DNA of 64,000 nucleotides, from NCBI RefSeq assembly GCF_018274385.1, contig NZ_JAAFYZ010000020.1, forward strand, positions 1 through 64,000, written 5' to 3'. This stretch comes from Catenulispora pinistramenti (lineage in GTDB: Bacteria > Actinomycetota > Actinomycetes > Streptomycetales > Catenulisporaceae). Below, in pieces: positions 44,335-55,954 of this stretch; position 1 is the stretch's first letter; each line of letters begins with the position of its first letter. The position numbers and the translations under genes are program-made. Below the pieces are notes generated by a model that saw nothing but the letters and a program-made list of their open reading frames with translations, did not search any database and was not told the origin of the DNA.

Positions 44335-44561
44335 AAAGCGATGGCGGTTCTCGCTGGCGTCGTCCCGGTCCCCGATGCCGGTCGCGATCGGCCAGCCGCG
44401 CTTGAAGGGGCGGCGTAGCCGAGGTAGGGGCTCTTGTTCTCCAGGTAGGTGCGGACCTTTTCGACCGTCTCGGTCTCGCTGGCGCCGAGTCCGGCGTCGG
44501 CGACGTGCTCGCGTAAGTGAGGGGCGATGGAGCCGCTCCAAGAAGTCCTCAAGACTCGGTT
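44335..44561 (-). pseudogene. ISKra4-like transposase fragment
   Basis: A short minus-strand remnant with ASETETVEKVRTYLENKSPY in one frame and KRGWPIATGIGDRD in another. This order recalls the ISKra4-family segment with its N-K-x-Y block followed by GWPIATG-type sequence. Both ends are missing and there is a frameshift near 44405. It abuts the IS701-like element on one side and the TetR gene on the other. Confidence 0.45.
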
Positions 44562-44568
44562 CACGGCA

Positions 44569-45219
44569 TTAGCGGGCGCCGTATGCGCGGACGAAGGCGC
44601 GCGCGCCGTCAATCATGGTCGCTCGGAGTCGTTCCTGGTCTACAGCGAGCGGGTTCGGCTGCTCGTTGAAGGCCAAGAGAACTGTGAGAGCGAAAAAGTG
44701 ATCCGTCGCGCGCCGCGCATCTTCGGCATCGAGGAGTCCGAGCTCGGTGAAGTGCGCGATACGTTCGGCGATGGCATTCTCGATCGCCGTGGTCTCCACG
44801 TCGTCATCCGCGTCCGGGTCTTGCCAACGTCGCTGCGCGACCAACGCCCAGACCGCGGAGTACTCGATGGAACCGACGAGCCCGATGCCGAAGTCGATGG
44901 CGGTCTCCGTCAGCGCCTCCTCCAGTCGAGCCGAGCTGGTGATGCCGGCACCGTCGCCGAGATGCGCGCCGATGACCTGCCGAGCGAATGCGTCCAGAGA
45001 CTCGGCGGCGTCAGCGAGGATCGCGCGGAACAGCCGCTGTTTGTCACCGAAGTGGCTGTAGACGGTGGCCTTAGAGACCTGGGCCCTGGCAGCCACGGCG
45101 TCCATGCTGACGCGATCCACGCCTTGACTGACGAACAGGTCGCGTGCCGCTGCCAGGACGGCCCGGCGCTTCGCCGCCGATCCCGCACTCAGCAGGTGCA
45201 CCGGCTTGGGCTCATTCAT
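44569..45219 (-). CDS. TetR/AcrR-family regulator of the efflux cassette
   Basis: A 216-residue repressor. HTH at about residues 18-65: RRAVLAAARDLFVSQGVDRV and DAVAARAQVSKATVYSHFGD, a textbook TetR signature. The C-terminal domain is of the AefR-like type (EALTETAIDFGIGLVGSIEY). ATG 45219 is given as start, although the purine-rich GGAGGG directly abuts it; GTG 45234 in the same frame is the alternative. Divergent from a DHA2 pump gene across two palindromic operators, so it probably represses both itself and the pump. Confidence 0.85.
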   Translation of the reverse strand: MNEPKPVHLLSAGSAAKRRAVLAAARDLFVSQGVDRVSMDAVAARAQVSKATVYSHFGDKQRLFRAILADAAESLDAFARQVIGAHLGDGAGITSSARLEEALTETAIDFGIGLVGSIEYSAVWALVAQRRWQDPDADDDVETTAIENAIAERIAHFTELGLLDAEDARRATDHFFALTVLLAFNEQPNPLAVDQERLRATMIDGARAFVRAYGAR

Positions 45220-45241
45220 CCCTCCACGATACACGAATCAG

Positions 45242-45284
45242 ACTGAACGGTTCAGTGTTGCACTACTGAACTGAACGGTTTAGT
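45242..45284. promoter_or_regulatory. Two TetR-type palindromic operators
   Basis: ACTGAACGGTTCAGT (45242-45256) is a perfect 15-bp palindrome around a central G. A second copy, ACTGAACGGTTTAGT (45270-45284), has one mismatch. Centre-to-centre distance is 28 bp, between the TetR start (45219) and the MFS start (45293). This is a classical autorepressed divergent TetR/pump control region; binding would cover the MFS ribosome site. Confidence 0.88.
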
Positions 45285-45292
45285 TTGAATCT

Positions 45293-46756
45293 ATGACGAC
45301 GACAATACCGGCCCCTACGGGCGCGCTCGTGCCGCAGCGGCGGCTGAACCTCATCAGCGTGGTTCTAGTCCTCGGGGTTTTCACGACTCTGCTGGACGCC
45401 ACGATCGTGAACATCGCGATCGACCACCTGCACACCGTCTTCAACGCCTCGGTTGCCCGGACCCAGTGGGTCGCCACCGCCTACCTGCTGCTCTATGTGG
45501 CGGTGATCCCCGTCAGTGGATGGGCCTCCGAGCGATTCGGCGCCCGCAACGTCTGGGCCTTCGCGGTCGCGGCCTTCCTCGTCGGCTCGGCCCTGTGCGC
45601 CTCGGCGAGCTCGCTGCCGATGCTGATTGCCTTCCGCGCGCTCCAGGGCACCGGCGGGGGCATGCTGATCCCGCTCTCCTTCTCGATGCTCACCCGCGCC
45701 GCCGGCCCCGAGCGGATCGGGAAAGCCATGATCGCGATCGCGCTCCCAGCGCAGCTGGCCCCGGTACTGGGTTCGGTGCTCGGCGGGCTCATCCTCCAGT
45801 ACTGGTCCTGGCAGTGGATGTTCCTCGTCAACGTCCCGGTCTGCATCGCAGCCCTCACCCTCGTCCGGTTCCTTCCCGCAGTCCCCGGCCGTCCCGGCGA
45901 CCGGCTGGATGTACTCGGCCTCATTTTGCTGACCCCCGGCGTCATCGCATTGGCATACGGCGTCTCCGAGGCCGCCGGCGCCAACGGCTTCGCCGCCGTA
46001 TCCGCCTGGCTGCCGCTACTGATCGGCACCGTGCTCATCGCGGCCTTCGTCCGGCATTCGCTGGCCTCGCGGCGCAAGCCCCTCATCGACGTGCGCCTGT
46101 TCGCTCGGCGCAGCTTCGGCCTCAGCAGCATCATCACATTCATGGCCGGGTTCTCCACCTATGCCCTGACCCTGCTGCTGCCGCTGTTCTACCAGCAGCT
46201 TCGCGGCGAGAGCGTGTTGACCACGGGCCTGCTGCTGATCCCCCAGGGCGCCGGTACGACACTCTTCTTCCTCCTCGCACGCCCCCTGGTGGCCAAGCTC
46301 GATGGACGCCTCGTCGTCGCCGGCGGAATCGCCCTGACAATGATCGGCATCCTGCCCTTCACCTTCGCCGACCTCCACGGCGGCGAGCTTCTGCTGCTGG
46401 CCGGCCAACTTCTGCAGGGCATCGGTTTCGGTGCGGCCACGTACCCGGTCATGACCCTCGCCTTCGGCAGCCTCAGCCACGAGGAGACCCCCAGCGGCAG
46501 CGCGGCCTTCAGCGTCGTCCAGCGCGTCGGAGCGCCCTTCGGCGTCGCCGTCATCGCCGTCATCCTGCAGAACCACCTGAAAACCGCCCACACCCCGAGC
46601 CAAGTGCTTTCCGGGTTCGCCGACGCCTTCTGGTGGACCTTCGGCCTGGGCACCATCCCGCTCGCCCTCGCCTTCCTCATCCCCAGGAAGCACAACCAGG
46701 TGCGCAAAGAAGACACCGTGCTCGACGCGAACGAGCTCGGCCCCGCCGCCGAATGA
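45293..46756 (+). CDS. DHA2-type (EmrB/QacA) MFS drug transporter
   Basis: A 487-residue protein with about fourteen hydrophobic helices. Diagnostic segments: VLGVFTTLLDATIVNIAIDH (helix 1 with the DATIVN acidic motif), GWASERFGARNVW (motif A), APVLGSVLGGLILQYWSWQW (motif C) and MFLVNVPV after it. A proton-coupled multidrug exporter is the family role. It begins 8 bases after the second operator. The siderophore-interacting protein gene follows on the same strand after 63 bases. Confidence 0.9.
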   Translation: MTTTIPAPTGALVPQRRLNLISVVLVLGVFTTLLDATIVNIAIDHLHTVFNASVARTQWVATAYLLLYVAVIPVSGWASERFGARNVWAFAVAAFLVGSALCASASSLPMLIAFRALQGTGGGMLIPLSFSMLTRAAGPERIGKAMIAIALPAQLAPVLGSVLGGLILQYWSWQWMFLVNVPVCIAALTLVRFLPAVPGRPGDRLDVLGLILLTPGVIALAYGVSEAAGANGFAAVSAWLPLLIGTVLIAAFVRHSLASRRKPLIDVRLFARRSFGLSSIITFMAGFSTYALTLLLPLFYQQLRGESVLTTGLLLIPQGAGTTLFFLLARPLVAKLDGRLVVAGGIALTMIGILPFTFADLHGGELLLLAGQLLQGIGFGAATYPVMTLAFGSLSHEETPSGSAAFSVVQRVGAPFGVAVIAVILQNHLKTAHTPSQVLSGFADAFWWTFGLGTIPLALAFLIPRKHNQVRKEDTVLDANELGPAAE

Positions 46757-46819
46757 CGACCCCACTCACCAGCCCCATCAATCCGCGGAAGCCTTGAGCC
46801 GCCGCAAGGAGAGACGTTC

Positions 46820-47524
46820 ATGCCCAAAGCACCGGCCCTCGTCGGCAAGCTCGCCGAAACTCTCATGGGCCGTCGAGCGCGCGTACTTCGCACCGAGCGG
46901 ATCGCACCCGACTTCCTTGAACTCGAGTTCCGCGCCGACCCGCCGGCCGGCGGCTGGCAGCCCGGCCACGAGGTGCAGGTTCGCGCGACCCCGACACAAG
47001 GGCGCCGCTACAACGTCCGTACCGTCGACGCACCCGACCGCATCACCGTCCTCGCCGTTCTCCACGGCGACGGACCGGGTGCGCGATGGCTGCAGAGCCT
47101 TCACCCAGGAACGGAGACCACACTTCTGGCCAGCCGCTACGTGTCCATGAGACTGACCGGCACCCACCGGCTGCTCATCGGCGACGGCTCCGCACTCGGC
47201 ACCCTCGACGCATACGCCACCGCCGGCCGGCACCCGTCGACCGTGGTGATCGAGGCCCCGTCAGCGTCGGTCGACCGGCTCCGCGGTAGGTGGCCCCACT
47301 ACCGCTTCGTCCCCGCGTTCGCAGACGATCCCGGGGCGATGACCCGCGCCTGGCTCGATGAGACGCTCCGCCGCGAAGACCTCGCCGATGTCGATGGCGC
47401 ACTTCTCCTCGGCCATGCCCAGTCCATCCAAGGCCAAAGGCAAGCACTCGTCGGCGCGGCGATCCTCGACCGAAACGCGATCACCACCAGGCCGTATTGG
47501 GCAACAGGAAAAACCGGACTCTAG
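46820..47524 (+). CDS. Siderophore-interacting FAD-binding reductase
   Basis: A 234-residue protein of the SIP family: an N-terminal FAD-binding barrel with QGRRYNVRTVD (R-x-Y motif), then LLIGDGSALGTLDAYA and a C-terminal NAD(P)H-binding-like domain ending in RPYWATGKTGL, typical for the family. It reduces ferric siderophores or other flavin substrates in the cytosol. GCAAGGAGAG precedes ATG 46820. Being behind the DHA2 pump, it may be co-controlled by the TetR, which would fit export and reductive handling of one compound; this is inference. Confidence 0.85.
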   Translation: MPKAPALVGKLAETLMGRRARVLRTERIAPDFLELEFRADPPAGGWQPGHEVQVRATPTQGRRYNVRTVDAPDRITVLAVLHGDGPGARWLQSLHPGTETTLLASRYVSMRLTGTHRLLIGDGSALGTLDAYATAGRHPSTVVIEAPSASVDRLRGRWPHYRFVPAFADDPGAMTRAWLDETLRREDLADVDGALLLGHAQSIQGQRQALVGAAILDRNAITTRPYWATGKTGL

Positions 47525-47558
47525 GCGCGGCCGCAGCGTCGCACCCACCTCGGTGAAC

Positions 47559-49273
47559 GGATCTGGCCCACATTCAGTGATCGAACTGGCTACATGGGGT
47601 GGGCGCGCCTGCCAATATGACGTCGGCGGTCATCACAGACTATTGATTTACTCTTGCCGCACCTAGCGTTCGTGCAGGTAGAGAGCATAGATCGCCGCGA
47701 CGGCATCGTGATGCTCGGCACGTGCGCGGTAGGCCCGACGGCGACTTGTCCACGATGCGGAGCGAGGTCGGAGCGGGTTCACAGCCATTACCGGCGGCGT
47801 CTGGGGGACCTGCCGATCGGCGCGCAGCCGGTGATCGTCGAGCTGACCGTGCGCCGGTTCTTCTGCGACGGACCATGTCCTCTGCGCACGTTCGCCGAGC
47901 GGGTCGGGGTCCTGACCTCACGCTATGCCCGTCGCAGTATTCCGGCGGCTGGCCTGGTCACGCAGCTGGGGCTGATGTTGGCCGGTCGGCCGGCGGCCCG
48001 GATGGTTGCGGTGTTCGGTCTGCCGGTCGGGCGGAACACGCTGATCCGCGCGGTGCGGGCGCTTGCGGACCCACCGATCGGCGCGGTCGAAGTGCTCGGT
48101 GTTGACGACTTCGCCATCCGGCGCGGCCGGGTCTACGGCACGATCGGGCTGGACATGGCCGACCACCGGCCGATAGACCTGTTCGAGGGACGCGAGGCTG
48201 ACGACCTGGCCGCACGGCTCGAAGCACACCCCGGCGTAGAGGTCGTGCCGTGACCGTGGCGGCGCCTACGCCGACGGCGCCCGGCGCGGCGCGCCGGAAG
48301 CGATCCAGGTCGCCGACCGGTTCCACTTGTGGAAGAACCTCGGCGAGCATGTGAAGAAGACCGTCACCGCACACTACGGCTGTCTGTGCCAGGCCTCGGA
48401 CGACGTGCTGCGGGATGCGCGACAGGCGTGGGAGCAGCGGCCCGATGCCGAGCAGCTGGCCGCGGCCGCCGCCGCTCGGCGCATCGACGAAACGGTGATC
48501 GCCGGAGCGGATCGGGCGCACCTTCGCCGAGGTCCAGGAGCTGAAGGCCGCTGGGCTGGGCATCCGGCGGATCAAACGCGCGACCGGGCTGGCCAAGGGC
48601 ACCATCGCGCGTTACCGCCATGCCGAGACCGTCGAGGAACTCCTGGTCGCCACACGCACCGGCAAGTCGAGCGTGCTGGACGAGTACAAGCCCTACATCC
48701 ACGAGCGCTTCAACGCCGGCGTCACCAACATCAAGCAGATATGGACCGAGATCCACGAGATGGGCTGCTCTGCCGCCTACGGCACGCTGCGGGACTACAT
48801 GAAGCCGTTCCGCCAGGTCGGTGTCGCGCCGCCGGGCAGGCCCGCAGCGCCGGAGGTCGGCGAGGCGACGACGTGGCTGCTGACCCGTCCCGACAATCTC
48901 GATGGGGACGAGGCGGTGAAACTCAAGTAGGTCAAGGCCGCGTGCCCGCACTTGGAGGCGACGGCGAAGATTGTCGGGCGGTTCGCCCACATGCTCACCG
49001 AGCTGGAAGGCGGCAAACTCGAAGCCTGGCTGGCCGACGTTGAGGCCAGCGGCCTGCCGCAGCTGAAGACGTTCGCCAACGGCATCCGCCACGACCGCGA
49101 CGCCGTCATCAACGGACTTACCCTCGAACACAATTCCGGTGCTGTGGAAGGAGTCATGGACCGACTGAAGGTCTACAAACAGCAAATGTACGGCCGCGCG
49201 GACTTCGACCTACTCCGCAAACGGGTCCTGCTGAGCTCTTGACCAGTTCGATCACTGAATGTGGGGCAGATCC
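47559..49273 (+). mobile_element. ISL3-like element with long, well-kept ends but dead transposase
   Basis: About 1.7 kb bounded by 31-bp inverted repeats: left 47559-47589 (starts GGATCTGGCCCACATTCAGT) and right 49243-49273, differing at only one position. The ends flank a transposase gene with two frameshifts and a stop. The 8-bp sequences outside the ends do not match, so no target duplication is visible. The near-identical ends mean it could still be moved by a related transposase. Confidence 0.75.
47654..49242 (+). pseudogene. ISL3-family transposase, frameshifted and interrupted
   Basis: Starts at TTG 47654 with the ISL3 zinc-finger region ([32 protein letters not shown]) and first catalytic part [21 protein letters not shown] frameshift near 48247 moves to [21 protein letters not shown] second near 48525 moves to [24 protein letters not shown] at 48928-48930 then interrupts the frame before [20 protein letters not shown] and the final NSGAVEGVMDRLKVYKQQMY. 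All family blocks are present in order, so decay is recent in terms of indels. Confidence 0.8.
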
Positions 49274-49497
49274 AGATCCGAATGAAACCGCCGCAGACAG
49301 GCGACGTGACCGTGCCGGAGGCCTGCTCCATGAATATCGGCAGGTCGTATAGGTTGTCGGCACCCTCAGCATACTGCACATGGCGCCGTGCAGCGCCGCG
49401 CCAGAGAACTGATTCGAGCGGCGCGACCGCATCCGGCAACCGGATGCGGTCGCGCCGCCGCGTGGCGCCGGCCGGCGCCACGCGTGAGGGTGTGCTG

Positions 49498-50181
49498 TCA
49501 GTGCCCTGCGTACATCGATATCGGTGCCGTGTCGGTGGGAATGATCGGATTCGGCACCGGATGGACGGGCGTGATCACCAGAAAGTCGTGGTGCATCGGG
49601 TCGCCGGTCCCGAATCCGAGCAGATCCAACTGGCCGTTGGCGACGGAGGTGGAGTAGTCGCCGTTGCTTTGCCGGAAGGCCACGCTGATGCTGTCCCCGA
49701 TGTGTATTTTGACGTTCTTCACCTGGTCGGGGCTTATCGCGGTGACCGTGGCTTCGACCCCGAGCTTGGACAGGTCGGCCTGGAACTCGGCCGGGTTCAC
49801 GGCCGCGCTGGCGTGGAAGACGATGTGCACACTGTTGTCGCCAACCACCTTGGTCAGGCTGTATGCCACGGTGCTGATCTGGTCGCCGGCGACGGTGTCG
49901 TCGCCGGGGGTGGTGCTCGTCGCGACCGCGTGGCCGGCGGCGGAGTGGCTTTCGTGGGTGGCGACGGCGGCGAACGCCCCGACGGCGGCCGCGGAGACGG
50001 CGACCGACGTGGCCACACGGACCGCCAGGCGGCGTGGCTGGTTGCGGCGGTTCATGGACGTCCAGCTGGTCATCAAGTGCTCCTCACGGAGGTGTCGGCG
50101 GCCGGGCAGGAAGTCACGGTCGGGGGGCACCGGGAGCATCTGGCGCAGGGCGCGCAGGTCGTCATCGGGGTTCCCGGTCAT
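49498..50181 (-). CDS. Membrane protein paired with an ECF sigma factor (CU044_5270-like)
   Basis: A 227-residue protein: a cytosolic N-terminus of about 50 residues (DDLRALRQMLPVPPDRDFLP) with the short motif seen in CU044_5270-type proteins, one membrane helix (about 53-72, AVRVATSVAVSAAAVGAFAA) and an extracytoplasmic domain. The gene starts within the 3' end of the sigma-factor gene (4-base overlap), the usual arrangement for a membrane regulator of an ECF sigma factor. No zinc anti-sigma motif (HxxxCxxC) is present, so direct anti-sigma activity is only inferred from position. Confidence 0.65.
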   Translation of the reverse strand: MTGNPDDDLRALRQMLPVPPDRDFLPGRRHLREEHLMTSWTSMNRRNQPRRLAVRVATSVAVSAAAVGAFAAVATHESHSAAGHAVATSTTPGDDTVAGDQISTVAYSLTKVVGDNSVHIVFHASAAVNPAEFQADLSKLGVEATVTAISPDQVKNVKIHIGDSISVAFRQSNGDYSTSVANGQLDLLGFGTGDPMHHDFLVITPVHPVPNPIIPTDTAPISMYAGH

Positions 50182-50807
50182 CGTGATCTCCTGTTCGTGG
50201 GCCGGACCGCATCGGTGCGGTCATCCGGTAGCTGTCTGTCTGGGCGGGCTGGGTTCCCGGTTTGGGCGAGAGTTTTTTCAGCGAGCTGGTCCAGGCGCCG
50301 CCGGGCCCGCGATAGGCGGGAGCGGACCGTGCCCACCGGCACGCCCAGCGCGGCGGCCGCGGCCGCGTAGTCCAGGCCGGCCCATACGCACAGCGACAGC
50401 ACCTCGCGGTCGGTACGCCGCAGCCCGGCCAGGACCTGTTTGACCACGGCGATGCGTTCCTGGTCGTCCAGCCTCTCGACCATCTCGTCGGCCAGGTCGG
50501 GGACCAGTTCGGGCGTGGGGATCTTCTGCATGAGCCGGTGGTGGCGCCACGCCGCGCGCCGGCGCTGGTGCATGACGTTGGTGGCGATGCCCAGCAGCCA
50601 GGGCAGCAGGCTGCCACCGTGGGGGTCGGCCCTGCCGCGCAACCGCCACGCTTCCAGGAACGTCAGCGACGTGCAGTCCTCGGCGACCGACCAGTCGCCG
50701 CTCAACCGGAGGCAGTGGTTGTACACAGACCTGCCGTGTTTTCGGAACAGCTCGGCGAACGCGCCTTCGTCACCAGCCCGTATCCGGGCCCGGAATTCGT
50801 CGTCCAT
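50178..50807 (-). CDS. ECF-family RNA polymerase sigma factor
   Basis: A 209-residue sigma-70 ECF protein. Region 2 covers about residues 8-75 (DEGAFAELFRKHGRSVYNHC, VAEDCTSLTFLEAWRLRGRA), region 4 about 120-175 (EVLSLCVWAGLDYAAAAAAL, GVPVGTVRSRLSRARRRLDQ). The C-terminus is a basic disordered tail. It resembles the SigE/SigK-type Streptomyces sigmas that pair with CU044_5270 proteins. Start ATG 50807. Targets are unknown. Confidence 0.85.
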   Translation of the reverse strand: MDDEFRARIRAGDEGAFAELFRKHGRSVYNHCLRLSGDWSVAEDCTSLTFLEAWRLRGRADPHGGSLLPWLLGIATNVMHQRRRAAWRHHRLMQKIPTPELVPDLADEMVERLDDQERIAVVKQVLAGLRRTDREVLSLCVWAGLDYAAAAAALGVPVGTVRSRLSRARRRLDQLAEKTLAQTGNPARPDRQLPDDRTDAVRPTNRRSR

Positions 50808-50870
50808 GCCATGGCCTGTCGTTTCGGCCGGGTGTGGTTCCCGTGATGTGCGTCACACCCGCGGTGGTCA

Positions 50871-53790
<2,920 letters not shown>

Positions 53791-53829
53791 CGGCCCGGGC
53801 GACGGTCTCTCAATGTTGACAATGCGGCC

Positions 53830-55056
53830 CTATGCGATGTCGAGTAGTCGGGCGAGCTGTGAGAGCTGCGACGCCGGGTCGGTCCGGCAAGCGCGGACTT
53901 GGGCTAGGACAAGGTCCCGGGCATCTGGGCTGTAGAGAATGGTCTCTCGGGACTCGGCGATGGAAGCGAGCAGCGCTGGGAGTACTCGTGCCCCGTCGCC
54001 GGCCTGGTGGTGGCTGCGTGCGACGTCGATGAAGTGCTGAGCGCGGCGATTGGTCGATGGAATCTCGCTGGGATCGAGGCTCGCGGCTCTATCGGTGGCC
54101 ACGGTCGCGTTGCCGGTCTCGACATCCAGGACGACGCCATAGACCGCTACGTTCGCGTTGCTGAACTGTGTGTGTGGGTGCTGATACCCGTGGGGCAACC
54201 GTCCCGCGATCGTGGCTGCTTCATCCCAGTACCGCCATGCATCGGCAGGCTGGCGGGCGCGTGCCGCGCCAATCGCGGCGAACAGCATCAGCGAGCCCCG
54301 CAATGCCGTCGAGCGTGGGGTCGTCGCGACTGGAAGGCGCTCTCTCGCGCACAGCGCGATTTCTGACGCCTCGCCCGGCTCGCCAGCGGCGAGGGAAGTC
54401 ATGGCGGAGGCCCACCCCGCGAGTGCCAACAGTTCGGGATTGTCGGCCTGGTCCGCGGCCAAGAGTGCGCGATCAGTACATCGCGTGGCGAGTGCCGGGG
54501 CGGTGACGCAGAATGCGAATCGTTGCGCTAGTAGATACACGTGTGTGAGCAGTTTGTGCGCTGCTCGCCGTTCGTTGTCCGGCGCCGAGCGGGCTAGCAC
54601 GATCGAGTCAGTGAGAAGGTCGGGCAGCAGGGCACCAAGAGCCATGTATTGGGCTCGTGATACTCGCCATGCCGTCCACGCATGTTGAACGCGTTCCTGT
54701 AGCGACTCCACAGTGCACCGAGGGCCGTCGGCGGCCGGCGCGAGGACGGCCAGGCTCAATGCGAGGCGTACTTCAGCGACCGCAGGATGCTCGGGCACTC
54801 CGGTTGTGCGGAGAGGACGCAGGTCGAACCCGACAAGCATCGAGGCGTCGCTCATACCGAGTGCGTGTGCCAGGTTGCTCAAATTGGACAGCCGCTCAGC
54901 GCCCCGTCCCTCGACTTCAAGAAGTCGGAGCCATTCCTCAGATCGACCGACGAGCTCGGCTAGTGCCCTGCGTGACATGCCGTGTCTTTGCCGGTGCCAA
55001 CTCACTCGTTCGCCAGTCGTGAGTGGGTCAGCGCTACGCTTTTCGGACGACGGCAT
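53830..55056 (-). CDS. XRE-family regulator with TPR-like C-terminal domain
   Basis: A 408-residue protein. HTH at about residues 15-70 (VSWHRQRHGMSRRALAELVG, RSEEWLRLLEVEGRG), followed by about 320 residues of helical repeats (AHKLLTHVYLLAQRFAFCVT, QADNPELLALAGWASAMTSL). This is a very common actinomycete regulator type with unknown ligand. It is divergent from a flavoprotein gene, with 120 bases between the starts that include a short palindrome, and it precedes the STAND gene on the same strand. Confidence 0.82.
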   Translation of the reverse strand: MPSSEKRSADPLTTGERVSWHRQRHGMSRRALAELVGRSEEWLRLLEVEGRGAERLSNLSNLAHALGMSDASMLVGFDLRPLRTTGVPEHPAVAEVRLALSLAVLAPAADGPRCTVESLQERVQHAWTAWRVSRAQYMALGALLPDLLTDSIVLARSAPDNERRAAHKLLTHVYLLAQRFAFCVTAPALATRCTDRALLAADQADNPELLALAGWASAMTSLAAGEPGEASEIALCARERLPVATTPRSTALRGSLMLFAAIGAARARQPADAWRYWDEAATIAGRLPHGYQHPHTQFSNANVAVYGVVLDVETGNATVATDRAASLDPSEIPSTNRRAQHFIDVARSHHQAGDGARVLPALLASIAESRETILYSPDARDLVLAQVRACRTDPASQLSQLARLLDIA

Positions 55057-55081
55057 CGGACACCACCCGGGGCATGGATAA

Positions 55082-55096
55082 CGGTAAGTGGTACCG
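55082..55096. promoter_or_regulatory. Short palindrome between divergent XRE and flavoprotein genes
   Basis: CGGTAAGTGGTACCG has 5-bp arms (CGGTA/TACCG) around AGTGG, 26 bases before the XRE start and 81 bases before the flavoprotein start. A candidate operator for the XRE protein; short enough to be chance. Confidence 0.3.
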
Positions 55097-55176
55097 ATGT
55101 TACGATGCGCGACGTCCGCCCCGGAACCCTCGTGCCCTGTTTTTCTTTACGGCCGTGCGGTTGGAAGGATACTGTC

Positions 55177-55731
55177 TTGCTCGAAAAGCCCGTTCTCTAC
55201 GCCATCGGTTGTGGTGGCTACCCGTCGGAGTTCATGCCGGAGCTCGTACGGCACGCACAGGGTGAGGGATGGGACGTCTGTGTGATCGGGACCCGTATGG
55301 GGATGCGGTTTCTTGATACCGAGTTGCTCCGAGAGCTAACCGGATATCCCGTTCGTGACGACTATAAGAATCCTAATGAACCTGACGTCCTGCCGGATGC
55401 GGATGCGTTCGTGGTAGCGCCCGCGACATTCAACACCGTCAACAAAGTAGCCGGCGGTATCTCTGACAACTTGGCCCTTGGCCTGGTCAATGAAGCAATC
55501 GGCATGGGGAAGCCTGTCATCCTGGCACCTTGGCCGAACCAGGAGCTGGTCAAGCATCCGGCGTTTCCTCGAAGCGTCGAGCTGCTTGCGGAGGCCGGCG
55601 TACGCTTCGTGCTCGACCGGGCCGCCCTTCCACTTCCTGCATCAGGCAGGCCGGGGGCTGCCACGTTCCCGTGGGCTCAGGTCTATTCCGCGCTCGCGGT
55701 CGCGAGGGACGAGGTCCTGTCGAGTCGCTGA
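55177..55731 (+). CDS. Flavoprotein of the phosphopantothenoylcysteine-decarboxylase fold
   Basis: A 184-residue protein with the homo-oligomeric FMN-binding fold: VLYAIGCGGYPSEFMPELVR at the N-terminus, ADAFVVAPATFNTVNKVAGG (FMN loop) and ISDNLALGLVNEAIGMGKPV. Family members bind FMN and include decarboxylases and oxidoreductases; stand-alone copies beside XRE regulators are frequent in actinomycetes with unknown role. I choose TTG 55177, 8 bases after GGAAGGA; upstream codons in the same frame read through the non-coding gap. Confidence 0.78.
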   Translation: MLEKPVLYAIGCGGYPSEFMPELVRHAQGEGWDVCVIGTRMGMRFLDTELLRELTGYPVRDDYKNPNEPDVLPDADAFVVAPATFNTVNKVAGGISDNLALGLVNEAIGMGKPVILAPWPNQELVKHPAFPRSVELLAEAGVRFVLDRAALPLPASGRPGAATFPWAQVYSALAVARDEVLSSR

Positions 55732-55868
55732 ACGTGCTCCCGGCCGACCCGTGCGACATCACGTTCGATGGTCGGCCGGGCTTGAGCCTCTTCATGCGAT
55801 CGGGTGAAATCTCAGCGTGCTTCCTTGAAGCAGCGCGGTTAGCTGCGACTAAAGGTGCTTGGCGGGTA

Positions 55869-55926
55869 GTATCTTCGGCAGCTGAGAAAGAAGATACCCC
55901 GGCCGGTGCTACCAACACCGCCGGGG
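55869..55926. repeat. Two consecutive hairpins upstream of a winged-helix-like gene
   Basis: Hairpin 1: GTATCTTC (55869-55876) with GAAGATAC (55890-55897), a perfect 8-bp stem around 13 bases. Hairpin 2 follows at once: CCCCGG-CC-GGTG (55897-55908) with CACC-G-CCGGGG (55916-55926). They end 28 bases before the ATG at 55955. Neither is followed by a U-run. Candidates: attenuator or translational control leader, operator pair, or part of a replication origin. Confidence 0.65.
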
Positions 55927-55954
55927 CGTGGCACCAGGAGTAAAGGGCTCCCGA

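Noticed and set aside
45466-46797. Frame of 443 codons overlapping the DHA2 pump on the same strand
   Set aside because: Arg/Pro-rich +1 shadow of the pump gene, which has all membrane helices and motifs in the other frame.
47551-49281. 8-bp target duplication around the ISL3-like element
   Set aside because: Bases outside the two 31-bp ends do not match, so no duplication is claimed.
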